DNA of 64,000 bases. Origin: Megalopta genalis (lineage: Eukaryota; Arthropoda; Insecta; Hymenoptera; Halictidae). The stretch lies in contig NW_027476714.1 of the NCBI RefSeq assembly GCF_051020955.1, positions 1 to 64,000 on the forward strand, read 5' to 3'. This document shows positions 36,389 through 50,500 of this stretch, in pieces (positions within the stretch are counted from its first letter, which is position 1; each line of letters starts with the position of its first letter). Made by a program: the position numbers and the translations under genes. The notes under the pieces are model-generated. The model was not told the origin of the DNA and did no database searches. It saw nothing but the letters and a program-made list of their open reading frames with translations.

Positions 36389-36480
36389 GATTTGATGCTA
36401 AGCCTTTTACTTCGCATTGATTTGAAGCTAAATCATGTGTTTCGCTTGGATTTGAAGCTAACTCGTTTGTTTCGCATGCA

Positions 36481-37327
36481 GCTGAAGCTAAATCATGTAT
36501 ATCACAAGTATTTGAAGCTAAACCATTTGTTTCGCATGGATTTGAAGATAAATCTTCTACTTCGCATTGATTTGAAGTTAAATCATGTGTTACGCTTGGA
36601 TTTGAAGATAACTCGTGTGTTTCGCCTGCATTTGAAGCTATATCACTTATATCGCATGTATAAGAAGCTAAATAATTTGTGTTGCATGGATTTGATGGTA
36701 AGCCTTCTACTTCGCATTGATTTGAAGTTAAATCATGTGTTTCCCTTGGGTGTGAAGCTAAATCGTTTGTTTCGCATGCAGCTGAAGCAAATTCATGGGT
36801 ATCACAAGTATTTGAAGCTGAACCATTTGTTTCGCATGGATGTGAAGTTAAATCACGTGATACGCTTGGATTTAAAGGTCACTCGTTTGTTCCGTCTGCA
36901 TTTGAAGCTATATCACTTATATCGCAAGTAAACGAAGCTAAATAATTTGTGTCGCATGGATTTGATGCTAAGCCTTCTATTTCGCATTGATTTGAAGCTA
37001 AATCATGTGTTTCGCTTGGATTTGAAGCTAACTCGTTTGTTTCGCATGCAGCTGAAGCTAAATCATGTATATCACAAGTATTTGAAGCTAAACCAATTGT
37101 TTCGCATGGATTTGAAGGTAAATCTTCTACTTCGCATTGATTTGAAGTTAAATCATGTGTTGCGCTTGGATTTAAAGCTCACTCGTTTGTTTCGCCTGCA
37201 TTTGAAGCTTTATCACTTATATCGCAATTATAAGAAGCTAAATAATTTGTGTTGCATGGATTTGATGCCAAGCCTTCTACTTCGCATTGATTTGAACTTA
37301 AATCATGTGTTACGCTTGGATTTGAAG
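36481..37327 (+). repeat. First copy of 1,020-bp tandem duplication (partner 37501-38347)
   Basis: 847 bp align at an offset of exactly 1020 with about seven substitutions by eye. Shared rarities: GCATGGGTATCAC-type unit 4, ACGTGATACGC, AAAGGTCACTCG, TGTTCCGTCTGC and GATGCCAAGCC. Confidence 0.88.
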
Positions 37328-37486
37328 ATCACTCGTTTGTGTCACCTGCATTTGAAGCTATATCACTTATATTGCAAATATACGAAGCTAAATAATTTGT
37401 GTCGCATGGATTTGATGCTAAGCCTTCTATTTCGCATTGATTTGAAGCAAAATCATGTGTTTCGCTTGGATTTGTAGCTAACTCGT

Positions 37487-40400
37487 TTGTTTCGCATGCA
37501 GCTGAAGCTAAATCATGTATATCACAAGTATTTGAAGCTAAACCATTTGTTTCGCATGGATTTGAAGATAAATCTTCTACTTCGCATTGATTTGAAGTTA
37601 AATCATGTGTTACGCTTGGATTTGAAGATAACTCGTGTGTTTCGCCTGCATTTGAAGCTATATCACTTATATCGCATGTATAAGAAGCTAAATAATTTGT
37701 GTTGCATGGATTTGATGGTAAGCCTTCTACTTCGCATTGATTTGAAGTTAAATCATGTGTTTCCCTTGGGTGTGAAGCTAAATCGTTTGTTTCGCATGCA
37801 GCTGAAGCAAATTCATGGGTATCACAAGTATTTGAAGCTGAACCATTTGTTTCGCATGGATGTGAAGTTAAATCACGTGATACGCTTGGATTTAAAGGTC
37901 ACTCGTTTGTTCCGTCTGCATTTGAAGCTATATCACTTATATCGCAAGTATACGAAGCTAAATAATTTGTGTCGCATGGATTTGATGCTAAGCCTTCTAT
38001 TTAGCATTGTTTTGAAGCTAAATCATGTGTTTCGCTTGGATTTGAAGCTAACTCGATTGATTCGCATGCAGCTGAAGCTAAATCATGTATATCACAAGTA
38101 TTTGAAGCTAAACCAATTGTTTCGCATGGATTTGAAGGTAAATCTTCTACTTCGCATTGATTTGAAGTTAAATCATGTGTTGCGCTTGGATTTAAAGCTC
38201 ACTCGTTTGTTTCGCCTGCATTTGAAGCTTTATCACATATATCGCAAGTATAAGAAGCTAAATAATTTGTGTTGCATGGATTTGATGCCAAGCCTTCTAC
38301 TTCGCATTGATTTGAACTTAAATCATGTGTTACGCTTGGATTTGAAGCTAACTCGTTTGTTTCGCATGCAGTTGAAGCTAAATCATGTGTATCACAAGTA
38401 TTTGAAGCTAAACCATTTGTTTCGCATGGATTTGAAGGTAAATCTTCTACTTCCCATTGATTTGAAGTTAAATCAAGTGTTACGCTCCGATTTGAAGATC
38501 ACTCGTTTGTTTCACCTGCATTTGAAGCTATATCACTTATATTGCAAGTATACGAAGCTAAATAATTTGTGTCGCATGGATTTGATGCTAAGCCTTCTAC
38601 TTCGCATTGATTTGAAGCTAAATCATGTGTTTCGCTTGGATTTGAAGCTAACTCGTATGTTTCGCATGCAGCCGAAGCTAAATCATGTGTATCACAAGTA
38701 TTTGAAGCTAAATAATTTGTGTTGCATGGATTTGATGCTAAGCCTTCTACTTCGCATTGATTTGAAGCTAAATCATGTGTTTCGCTTGGATTTGAAGCTA
38801 ACTCGTTTGTTTCGCATGCAGTTGAAGCTAAATCATGTGTATCACAAGTATTTGAAGCTAAACCATTTGTTTCGCATGGATTTGAAGGTAAATCTTCTAC
38901 TTCGTATTGATTTGAAGTTAAATCATGTGTTACGCTTGGATTTGAAGATCACTCGTGTGTTTCGCCTGCATTTGAAGCTATATCACTTATATCGCAAGTA
39001 TAAGAAGCTAACTAATTTGTGTCGCATGGATTTGATGCTAAGCCTTCTATTTCGCATTGATTTGAAGCTAAATCATGTGTTACGCTTGGATTTGAAGATC
39101 ACTCGTTTGTTTCACCTGCATTTGAAGCTTTATCGCTTATATCGCAAGTATAAGAAGCTAAATAATTTGTGTTGCATGGATTTGATGCTACGCCTTCTAC
39201 TTCGCATTGATTTGAAGCTAAATCATGTGTTTCGCTTGGATTTGAAGCTGACTCGTTTGTTCCGCATGCAGTTGAAGCTAAAACATGTATATCACAAGTA
39301 TTTGAAGCTAAACCATTTGTTTCGCATGGATTTGAAGGTAAATCTTCTACTTCGCATTGATTTGAAGTTAAATCACGTGTTATGCTTGGATTTAAAGCTC
39401 ACTCGTTTGTTTCATCTGCATTTGAAGCTTTATCACTTATATCGAAAGTATAAGAAGTTAAATAATTTGTGTCGCATGGATTTGATGCTAAGCCTTCTAT
39501 TTCGCATTGATTTGAAGCTAAATCATGTGTTTCGCTTGGATTTGAAGCTAACTCGTTTGTTTCGCATGCAGTTGAAGTTAAATCATGTATATAACAAGTA
39601 TTTGAAGCTAAACCATTTGTTTCGCATGGATTTGAAGGTAAATCTTCTACTTCGCATTGATTTGAAGCTAAATCATGTGTTTCGCTTGGATTTGAAGCTA
39701 ACTCGTTTGTTTCGCATGCAGTTGAAGCTAAATCATGTATATCACAAGTATTTGAAGCTAAACCATTTGTTTCGCATGGATTTGAAGGTAAATCTTTTAC
39801 TTCGCATTGATTTGAAGTTAAATCATATGTTACGCTTGGATTTAAAGCTCACTCGTTTGTTTCGCCTGCATTTGAAGCTTTATCACTTATATCGCAAGTA
39901 TAAGAAGCTAAATAATTTGTGTTGCATGGATTTGATGCTAAGCCTTCTACTTCGCATTGATTTGAAGCTAAATCATGTGTTTCGCTTGGATTTGAAGCTA
40001 ACTCGTTTGTATCGCATGCAGCAGAAGCTAAATCATGTATATCACAAGTATTTCAAGCTAAACCATTTGTTTCGCATGGATTTGAAGGTAAATCTTCTAC
40101 TTCGCATTGATTTGAAATTAAATCATGTGTTACGCTTGGATTTAAAGCTCACTCGTTTGTTTCGCCTGCATTTGAAGCTTTATCACTTATATCGCAAGTA
40201 TAAGACGCTAAATAATTTGTGTTGCATGGATTTGACGATAAGCCTTCTATTTCGCATTGATTTGAAGCTAAATCATGTGTTTCGCTTGGATTTGAAGCTA
40301 ACTCGTTTGTTTCGCATGCAGCTGAAGCTAAATCATGTATATCAAAGGTATTTGATGCTAAGCCATTTGTTTCGCATGGATTTGAAGGTAAATCTTCTAC

Positions 40401-41587
40401 TTCGCATTGATTTGAAGTTAAATCATGTGTTACGCTTGGATTTAAAGCTCACTCGTTTTTTTCGCCTGCTTTTGAAGCTTTATCACTTATATCGCAAGTA
40501 TAAGAAGCTAAATAATTTGTGTTGCATGGATTTGATGCTAATCCTTCTACTTCGCATTGATTTGAAGCTAAATCATGTGTTTCGCATGGATTTGAAGCTA
40601 ACTCGTTTGTTTCCCATGCAGCTGAAGCTAAATCATGTATATCACAAGTATTTGAAGCTAAACCATTTGTTTCGCATGGATTTGATGGTAAATCTGCTAC
40701 TTCCCATTGATTTGAAGTTAAATCATGTGTTACGCTTGGATTTGAAGATCACTCGTTTGTTTCGCCTGCATTTGAAGCTATATCACTTATATCGCAAGTA
40801 TACGAAGCTAAATAATTTGTGTCGCATGGATTTGATGCTAAGCCTTCTATTTCGCATTGATTTGAAGCTAAATCATGTGTTTCGCTTGAATTTGAAGCTA
40901 ACTCGTTTGTTTCGCATGCAGTTGAAGCTAAATCATGTATATCAAAGGTATTTGAAGTTAAGCTATTTGTTTCGCATGGATTCGAAGGTAAATCTTCTAC
41001 TTCGCATTGATTTGAAGTTAAATCATGTGTTACGCTTGGATTTAAAGCTCACTCGTTTGTTTCGCCTGCATTTGAAGCTTTATCACTTATATCGCAATTA
41101 TAAGAAGCTAAATAATTTGTGTTGCATGGATTTGATGCTAATCCTTCTACTTCGCATTGATTTGAAGCTAAATCATATGTTTCGCTTGGATTTGAAGCTA
41201 ACTCGTTTGTTTCCCATGCAGCTGAAGCTAAATCATGTATATCACAAGTATTTGAAGCTAAACCATTTGTTTCGCATGGATTTGATGGTAAATCTGCTAC
41301 TTCCCATTGATTTGAAGTTAAATCATGTGTTACGCTTGGATTTGCAGATCACTCGTTTGTTTCGCCTGCATTTGAAGCTATATCACTTATATCGCAAGTA
41401 TACGAAGCTAAATAATTTGTGTCGCATGGATTTGATGCTAAGCCTTCTATTTCGCATTGATTTGAAGCTAAATCATGTGTTTCGCTTGGATTTGAAGCTA
41501 ACTCGTTTGTTTCGCATGCAGTTGATGCTAAATCATGTATATCACAAGTATTTGAAGCTAAACCATTTGTTTCGCATTGATTTGTAG
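37487..41587 (+). other. 1,366-codon open frame in the satellite, probably not a gene
   Basis: Same 10-residue motif and 100-residue super-period as the longest frame. It opens with TTG, seven codons after a GATTTGTAG stop, and ends at another GATTTGTAG (AAG to TAG). It crosses the boundary between blocks C and D with no change in character. Nothing in it marks a real gene start or end. Confidence 0.25.
37501..38347 (+). repeat. Second copy of 1,020-bp tandem duplication (partner 36481-37327)
   Basis: It keeps the same variant order. Private changes include TTTAGCATTGTTTTG near 38001 and CTCGATTGATTCGC near 38052. The spacer between the two copies (about 37360-37500) resembles 33640-33780. 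Confidence 0.88.
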
Positions 41588-43316
41588 CTGAATCATGTGT
41601 TTCGCTTGGATTTGAAGCTAACTCGTTTGTTTCGCATGCAGTTGAAGCTAAATCATGTATATCAAAGGTATTTGAAGCTAAGCCATTTGTTTCGCATGGT
41701 TTGAAGGTAAATCTTCCACTTCCCTTTGATTTGAAGATAAATCATGTGTTACGCTTGGATTTGAAGATCACTCGTTTGTTTCGCCTGCATTTGAAGCTAT
41801 ATCACTTATATCGCAAGTATACGAAGCTAAATAATTTGTGTCGCATGGATTTGATGCTAAGCCTTCTATTTCGCATTGATTTGAAGCTAAATCATGTGTT
41901 TCGCTTGGATTTGAAGCTAACTCGTTCGTTTCGCATGCAGTTGAAGCTAAATCATGTATATCAAAGATATTTGAAGTTAAGCCATTTGTTTCGCATGGAT
42001 TCGGAGGTAAATCTTCTACTTCGCATTGATTTGAAGTTAAATCATGTGTTACGCTTGGATTTAAAGCTCACTCGTTTGTTTCGCCTGCATTTGAAGCTTT
42101 ATCACTTATATCGCAATTATAAGAAACTAAATAATTTGTGTTGCATGGATTTGATGCTAATCCTTCTACTTCGCATTGATTTGAAGCTAAATCATGTGTT
42201 TCGCATGGATTTGAAGCTAACTCGTTTGTTTCCCATGCAGCTGAAGCTAAATCATGTATATCACAAGTATTTGAAGCTAAACCATTTGTTTCGCATGGAT
42301 TTGATGGTAAATCTGCTACTTCCCATTGATTTGAAGTTAAATCATGTGTTACGCTTGGATTTGAAGATCACTCGTTTGTTTCGCCTGCATTTGAAGCTAT
42401 ATCACTTATATCGCAAGTATACGAAGCTAAATAATTTGTGTCGCATGGATTTGATGCTAAGCCTTCTATTTCGCATTGATTTGAAGCTAAATCATGTGTT
42501 TCGCTTGAATTTGAAGCTAACTCGTTTGTTTCGCATGCAGTTGAAGCTAAATCATGTATATCAAAGGTATTTGAAGTTAAGCTATTTGTTTCGCATGGAT
42601 TCGAAGGTAAATCTTCTACTTCGCATTGATTTGAAGATAAATCATGTGTTACGCTTGGATTTAAAGCTCACTCGTTCGTTTCGCCTGCATTTGAAGCATT
42701 ATCACTTATATCGCAATTATAAGAAGCTAAATAATTTGTGTTGCATGGATTTGATGCTAATCCTTCTACTTCGCATTGATTTGAAGCTAAATCATATGTT
42801 TCGCTTGGATTTGAAGCTAACTCGTTTGTTTCCCATGCAGCTGAAGCTAAATCATGTATATCACAAGTATTTGAAGCTAAACCATTTGTTTCGAATGGAT
42901 TTGAAGGTAAATCTGCTACTTACCATTGATTTGAAGTTAAATCATGTGTTACGCTTGGATTTGAAGATCACTCGTTTGTTTCGCCTGCATTTGAAGCTAT
43001 ATCACTTATATCGCAAGTATAAGAAGCTTAATAATTTGTGTCGCATGGATTTGATGCTAAGCCTTCTATTTCGCATTGATTTGAAGCTCAATCATGTGTT
43101 TCGCTTGGATTTGAAGCTAACTCGTTTGTTTCGCATGCAGTTGAAGCTAAATCGTGTATATCACAAGTATTTGAAGCTAAACCATTTGTTTCGCATTGAT
43201 TTGAAGCCAAATCATGTGTTTCGCTTGGATTTGAAGCTAACTCGTTTGTTTCGCATGCAGTTGAAGCTAAATCATGTATATCAAAGGTATTTGAAGCTAA
43301 GCCATTTGTTTCGCAT

Positions 43317-43892
43317 GGTTTGAAGGTAAATCTTCTACTTCCCTTTGATTTGAAGCTAAATCATGTGTTTCGCTTGGATTTGAAGCTAACTCGTTTGTTT
43401 CCCATGCAGCTGAAGCTAAATCATGTATATCACAAGTATTTGAAGCTAAACCATTTGTTTCGCATGGATTTGAAGGTAAATCTGCTACTTCCCATTGATT
43501 TGAAGTTAAATCATGTGTTACGCTTGGATTTGAAGATCACTCGTTTGTTTCGCCTGCATTTGAAGCTATATCACTTATATCGCAAGTATAAGAAGCTTAA
43601 TAATTTGTGTCGCATGGATTTGATGCTAAGCCTTCTATTTCGCATTGATTTGAAGCTCAATCATGTGTTTCGCTTGGATTTGAAGATAACTCGTTTGTTT
43701 CGCATGCAGTTGAAGCTAAATCATGTATATCACAAGTATTTGAAGCTAAACCATTTGTTTCGCATTGATTTGAAGCCAAATCATGTGTTTCGCTTGGATT
43801 TGAAGCTAACTCGTTTGTTTCGCATGCAGTTGAAGCTAAATCATGTATATCAAAGGTATTTGAAGCTAAGCCATTTGTTTCGCATGGTTTGA
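43317..43892 (+). repeat. 569-bp segment, copied at 45954-46529
   Basis: The segment between two successive 1-bp-deletion units recurs at an offset of 2637. The only difference noticed is CGCCTGCATT near 43551 against CGCCAGCATT near 46190. A longer relative with an extra 300-bp HOR is at 43886-44761. Confidence 0.85.
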
Positions 43893-46861
43893 AGGTAAAT
43901 CTTCTACTTCCCTTTGATTTGAAGCTAAATCATGTGTTTCGCTTGGATTTGAAGCTAACTCGTTTGTTTCCCATGCAGCTGAAGCTAAATCATGTATATC
44001 ACAAGTATTTGAAGCTAAACCATTTGTTTCGCATGGATTTGAAGGTAAATCTGCTACTTCCCATTGATTTGAAGTTAAATCATGTGTTACGCTTGGATTT
44101 GAAGATCACTCGTTTGTTTCGCCTGCATTTGAAGCTATATCACTTATATCGCAATTATAAGAAGCTAAATAATTTGTGTTGCATGGATTTGATGCTAATC
44201 CTTCTACTTCGCATTGATTTGAAGCTAAATCATATGTTTCGCTTGGATTTGAAGCTAACTCGTTTGTTTCCCATGCAGCTGAAGCTAAATCATGTATATC
44301 ACAAGTATTTGAAGCTAAACCATTTGTTTCGAATGGATTTGAAGGTAAATCTGCTACTTCCCATTGATTTGAAGTTAAATCATGTGTTACGCTTGGATTT
44401 GAAGATCACTCGTTTGTTTCGCCTGCATTTGAAGCTATATCACTTATATCGCAAGTATAAGAAGCTTAATAATTTGTGTCGCATGGATTTGATGCTAAGC
44501 CTTCTATTTCGCATTGATTTGAAGCTCAATCATGTGTTTCGCTTGGATTTGAAGATAACTCGTTTGTTTCGCATGCAGTTGAAGCTAAATCATGTATATC
44601 ACAAGTATTTGAAGCTAAACCATTTGTTTCGCATTGATTTGAAGCCAAATCATGTGTTTCGCTTGGATTTGAAGCTAACTCGTTTGTTTCGCATGCAGTT
44701 GAAGCTAAATCATGTATATCAAAGGTATTTGAAGCTAAGCCATTTGTTTCGCATGGTTTGAAGGTAAATCTTCTACTTCCCTTTGATTTGAAGATAAATC
44801 ATGTGTTACGCTTGGATTTGAAGATCACTCGTTTGTTTCGCCTGCATTTGAAGCTATATCACTTATATCGCAAGTATACGAAGCTAAATAATTTGTGTCG
44901 CATGGATTTGATGCTAAGCCTTCTATTTCGCATTGATTTGAAGCTAAATCATGTGTTTCGCTTGGATTTGAAGCTAACTCGTTTGTTTCCCATGCAGCTG
45001 AAGCTAAATCATGTATATCACAAGTATTTGAAGCTAAACCATTTGTTTCGCATGGATTTGATGGTAAATCTGCTACTTCCCATTGATTTGAAGTTAAATC
45101 ATGTGTTACGCTTGGATTTGCAGATCACTCGTTTGTTTCGCCTGCATTTGAAGCTATATCACTTATATCGCAAGTATACGAAGCTAAATAATTTGTGTCG
45201 CATGGATTTGATGCTAAGCCTTCTATTTCGCATTGATTTGAAGCTAAATCATGTGTTTCGCTTGAATTTGAAGCTAACTCGTTTGTTTCGCATGCAGTTG
45301 AAGCTAAATCATGTATATCAAAGGTATTTGAAGTTAAGCTATTTGTTTCGCATGGATTCGAAGGTAAATCTTCTACTTCGCATTGATTTGAAGTTAAATC
45401 ATGTGTTACGCTTGGATTTAAAGCTCACTCGTTCGTTTCGCCTGCATTTGAAGCATTATCACTTATATCGCAATTATAAGAAGCTAAATAATTTGTGTTG
45501 CATGGATTTGATGCTAATCCTTCTACTTCGCATTGATTTGAAGCTAAATCATATGTTTCGCTTGGATTTGAAGCTAACTCGTTTGTTTCCCATGCAGCTG
45601 AAGCTAAATCATGTATATCACAAGTATTTGAAGCTAAACCATTTGTTTCGCATGGATTTGAAGGTAAATCTGCTACTTCCCATTGATTTGAAGTTAAATC
45701 ATGTGTTACGCTTGGATTTGAAGATCACTCGTTTGTTTCGCCAGCATTTGAAGCTATATCACTTATATCGCAAGTATAAGAAGCTTAATAATTTGTGTCG
45801 CATGGATTTGATGCTAAGCCTTCTATTTCGCATTGATTTGAAGCTCAATCATGTGTTTCGCTTGGATTTGAAGCTAACTCGTTTGTTTCGCATGCAGTTG
45901 AAGCTAAATCATGTATATCAAAGGTATTTGAAGCTAAGCCATTTGTTTCGCATGGTTTGAAGGTAAATCTTCTACTTCCCTTTGATTTGAAGCTAAATCA
46001 TGTGTTTCGCTTGGATTTGAAGCTAACTCGTTTGTTTCCCATGCAGCTGAAGCTAAATCATGTATATCACAAGTATTTGAAGCTAAACCATTTGTTTCGC
46101 ATGGATTTGAAGGTAAATCTGCTACTTCCCATTGATTTGAAGTTAAATCATGTGTTACGCTTGGATTTGAAGATCACTCGTTTGTTTCGCCAGCATTTGA
46201 AGCTATATCACTTATATCGCAAGTATAAGAAGCTTAATAATTTGTGTCGCATGGATTTGATGCTAAGCCTTCTATTTCGCATTGATTTGAAGCTCAATCA
46301 TGTGTTTCGCTTGGATTTGAAGATAACTCGTTTGTTTCGCATGCAGTTGAAGCTAAATCATGTATATCACAAGTATTTGAAGCTAAACCATTTGTTTCGC
46401 ATTGATTTGAAGCCAAATCATGTGTTTCGCTTGGATTTGAAGCTAACTCGTTTGTTTCGCATGCAGTTGAAGCTAAATCATGTATATCAAAGGTATTTGA
46501 AGCTAAGCCATTTGTTTCGCATGGTTTGAAGGTAAATCTTCTACTTCCCTTTGATTTGAAGATAAATCATGTGTTACGCTTGGATTTGAAGATCACTCGT
46601 TTGTTTCGCCTGCATTTGAAGCTATATCACTTATATCGCAAGTATACGAAGCTAAATAATTTGTGTCGCATGGATTTGATGCTAAGCCTTCTATTTCGCA
46701 TTGATTTGAAGCTAAATCATGTGTTTCGCTTGGATTTGAAGCTAACTCGTTTGTTTCGCATGCAGTTGAAGCTTAATCATGTACATCAAAGGTATTTGAA
46801 GTTAAGCCATTTGTTTCGCATGGATTCGAAGGTAAATCGTCTACTTCGCATTGATTTGTAG

Positions 46862-47560
46862 TTAAATCATGTGTTACGCTTGGATTTAAAGCTCACTCGT
46901 TTGTTTCGCCTGCATTTGAAGCTTTATCACTTATATCGCAATTATAAGAAGCTAAATAATTTGTGTTGCATGGATTTGATGCTAATCCTTCTACTTCGCA
47001 TTGATTTGAAGCTAAATCATGTGTTTCGCTTGGATTTGAAGCTAACTCGTTTGTTTCCCATGCAGCTGAAGCTAAATCATGTATATCACAAGTATTTGAA
47101 GCTAAACCATTTGTTTCGCATGGATTTGATGGTAAATCTGCTACTTCCCATTGATTTGAAGTTAAATCATGTGTTACGCTTGGATTTGCAGATCACTCGT
47201 TTGTTTCGCCTGCATTTGAAGCTATATCACTTATATCGCAAGTATACGAAGCTAAATAATTTGTGTCGCATGGATTTGATGCTAAGCCTTCTATTTCGCA
47301 TTGATTTGAAGCTAAATCATGTGTTTCGCTTGGATTTGAAGCTAACTCGTTTGTTTCGCATGCAGTTGATGCTAAATCATGTATATCACAAGTATTTGAA
47401 GCTAAACCATTTGTTTCGCATTGATTTGAAGCTGAATCATGTGTTTCGCTTGGATTTGAAGCTAACTCGTTTGTTTCGCATGCAGTTGAAGCTAAATCAT
47501 GTATATCAAAGGTATTTGAAGCTAAGCCATTTGTTTCGCATGGTTTGAAGGTAAATCTTC
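46862..47560 (+). repeat. About 700-bp segment with copies at 48481 and 50098
   Basis: Three segments, starting just after a GATTTGTAG stop variant and ending at a 1-bp-deletion unit, are nearly identical (offsets about 1619 and 3236). They share GATTTGCAGATC, GATGGTAAATC, CAGTTGATGC and GAAGCTGAATC. Differences are single bases (for example GATATGCAG near 48803 and TTTCCCATGG near 50351). Confidence 0.83.
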
Positions 47561-50500
47561 TACTTCCCTTTGATTTGAAGATAAATCATGTGTTACGCTT
47601 GGATTTGAAGATCACTCGTTTGTTTCGCCTGCATTTGAAGCTATATCACTTATATCGCAAGTAAACGAAGCTAAATAATTTGTGTCGCATGGATTTGATG
47701 CTACGCCTTCTATTTCGCATTGATTTGAAGCTAAATCATGTGTTTCGCTTGGATTTGAAGCTAACTCGTTTGTTTCGCATGCAGTTGAAGCTAAGTCATG
47801 TATATCAAAGGTATTTGAAGTTAAGCCATTTGTTTCGCATGGATTCGGAGGTAAATCTTCTACTTCGCATTGATTTGAAGTTAAATCATGTGTTACGCTT
47901 GGATTTAAAGCTCACTCGTTTGTTTCGCCTGCATTTGAAGCTTTATCACTTATATCGCAATTATAAGAAGCTAAATAATTTGTGTTGCATGGATTTGATG
48001 CTAATCCTTCTACTTCGCATTGATTTGAAGGTAAATCATGTGTTTCGCATGGATTTGAAGCTAACTCGTTTGTTTCCCATGCAGCTGAAGCTAAATCATG
48101 TATATCACAAGTATTTGAAGCTAAACCATTTGTTTCGCATGGATTTGATGGTAAATCTTCTACTTCCCTTTGATTTGAAGATAAATCATGTGTTACGCTT
48201 GGATTTGAAGATCACTCGTTTGTTTCGCCTGCATTTGAAGCTATATCACTTATATCGCAAGTATACGAAGCTAAATAATTTGTGTTGCATGGATTTGATG
48301 CTAAGCCTTCTACTTCGCATTGATTTGAAGCTAAATCATGTGTTTCGCTTGGATTTGAAGCTAACTCGTTTGTTTCGCATGCAGTTGAAGCTTAATCATG
48401 TATATCAAAGGTATTTGAAGTTAAGCCATTTGTTTCGCATGGATTCGAAGGTAAATCTTCTACTTCGCATTGATTTGTAGTTAAATCATGTGTTACGCTT
48501 GGATTTAAAGCTCACTCGTTTGTTTCGCCTGCATTTGAAGCTTTATCACTTATATCGCAATTATAAGAAGCTAAATAATTTGTGTTGCATGGATTTGATG
48601 CTAATCCTTCTACTTCGCATTGATTTGAAGCTAAATCATGTGTTTCGCTTGGATTTGAAGCTAACTCGTTTGTTTCCCATGCAGCTGAAGCTAAATCATG
48701 TATATCACAAGTATTTGAAGCTAAACCATTTGTTTCGCATGGATTTGATGGTAAATCTGCTACTTCCCATTGATTTGAAGTTAAATCATGTGTTACGCTT
48801 GGATATGCAGATCACTCGTTTGTTTCGCCTGCATTTGAAGCTATATCACTTGTATCGCAAGTATACGAAGCTAAATAATTTGTGTCGCATGGATTTCATG
48901 CTAAGCCTTCTATTTCGCATTGATTTGAAGCTAAATCATGTGTTTCGCTTGGATTTGAAGCTAACTCGTTTGTTTCGCATGCAGTTGATGCTAAATCATG
49001 TATATCACAAGTATTTGAAGCTAAACCATTTGTTTCGCATTGATTTGAAGCTGAATCATGTGTTTCGCTTGGATTTGAAGCTAACTCGTTTGTTTCGCAT
49101 GCAGTTGAAGCTAAATCATGTATATCAAAGGTATTTGAAGCTAAGCCATTTGTTTCGCATGGTTTGAAGGTAAATCTTCTACTTCCCTTTGATTTGAAGA
49201 TAAATCATGTGTTACGCTTGGATTTGAAGATCACTCGTTTGTTTCGCCTGCATTTGAAGCTATATCACTTATATCGCAATTATAAGAAGCTAAATAATTT
49301 GTGTTGCATGGATTTGATGCTAATCCTTCTACTTCGCATTGATTTGAAGGTAAATCATGTGTTTCGCTTGGATTTGAAGCTAACTCGTTTGTTTCGCATG
49401 CAGTTGAAGCTAAATCATGTATATCAAAGGTATTTGAAGTTAAGCCATTTGTTTCGCATGGATTCGGAGGTAAATCTTCTACTTCGCATTGATTTGAAGT
49501 TAAATCATGTGTTACGCTTGGATTTAAAGCTCACTCGTTTGTTTCGCCTGCATTTGAAGCTTTATCACTTATATCGCAATTATAAGAAGCTAAATAATTT
49601 GTGTTGCATGGATTTGATGCTAATCCTTCTACTTCGCATTGATTTGAAGGTAAATCATGTGTTTCGCATGGATTTGAAGCTAACTCGTTTGTTTCCCATG
49701 CAGCTGAAGCTAAATCATGTATATCACAAGTATTTGAAGCTAAACCATTTGTTTCGCATGGATTTGATGGTAAATCTTCTACTTCCCTTTGATTTGAAGA
49801 TAAATCATGTGTTACGCTTGGATTTGAAGATCACTCGTTTGTTTCGCCTGCATTTGAAGCTATATCACATATCGCAAGTATACGAAGCTAAATAATTTGT
49901 GTCGCATGGATTTGATGCTAAGCCTTCTATTTCGCATTGATTTGAAGCTAAATCATGTGTTTCGCTTGGATTTGAAGCTAACTCGTTTGTTTCGCATGCA
50001 GTTGAAGCTTAATCATGTATATCAAAGGTATTTGAAGTTAAGCCATTTGTTTCGCATGGATTCGAAGGTAAATCTTCTACTTCGCATTGATTTGTAGTTA
50101 AATCATGTGTTACGCTTGGATTTAAAGCTCACTCGTTTGTTTCGCCTGCATTTGAAGCTTTATCACTTATATCGCAATTATAAGAAGCTAAATAATTTGT
50201 GTTGCATGGATTTGATGCTAATCCTTCTACTTCGCATTGATTTGAAGCTAAATCATGTGTTTCGCTTGGATTTGAAGCTAACTCGTTTGTTTCCCATGCA
50301 GCTGAAGCTAAATCATGTATATCACAAGTATTTGAAGCTAAACCATTTGTTTCCCATGGATTTGATGGTAAATCTGCTACTTCCCATTGATTTGAAGTTA
50401 AATCATGTGTTACGCTTGGATTTGCAGATCACTCGTTTGTTTCGCCTGCATTTGAAGCTATATCACTTATATCGCAAGTATACGAAGCTAAATAATTTGT

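Larger units (their letters stand above)
33767..36931 (+). other. 1,054-codon open frame in the satellite, probably not a gene
   Basis: It opens with TTG just after a GATTTGTAG stop and ends at TAA in GCAAGTAAACG, a one-base variant of GCAAGTATACG. It includes the three identical HORs at 34589-35488, so 300 of its residues are three perfect 100-residue repeats. It consists of satellite motif only. Confidence 0.25.
21471..38999 (+). repeat. Satellite block C, mosaic of recent segment copies
   Basis: Characteristic variants are unit 6 as GATTTAAAGGTAAATC, unit 8 as GATCACTGGTTTGTTTCACC, unit 10 with TATATTGCAAG before it, unit 6 as GAACCTAAATC, and hybrid 4/9 units. Several kilobase-scale copies lie inside the block (22440-23335 at 25295-26190; 26199-27207 at 33081-34089; 28441-29160 at 29341-30060; 36481-37327 at 37501-38347). 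Block edges are approximate. Confidence 0.7.
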
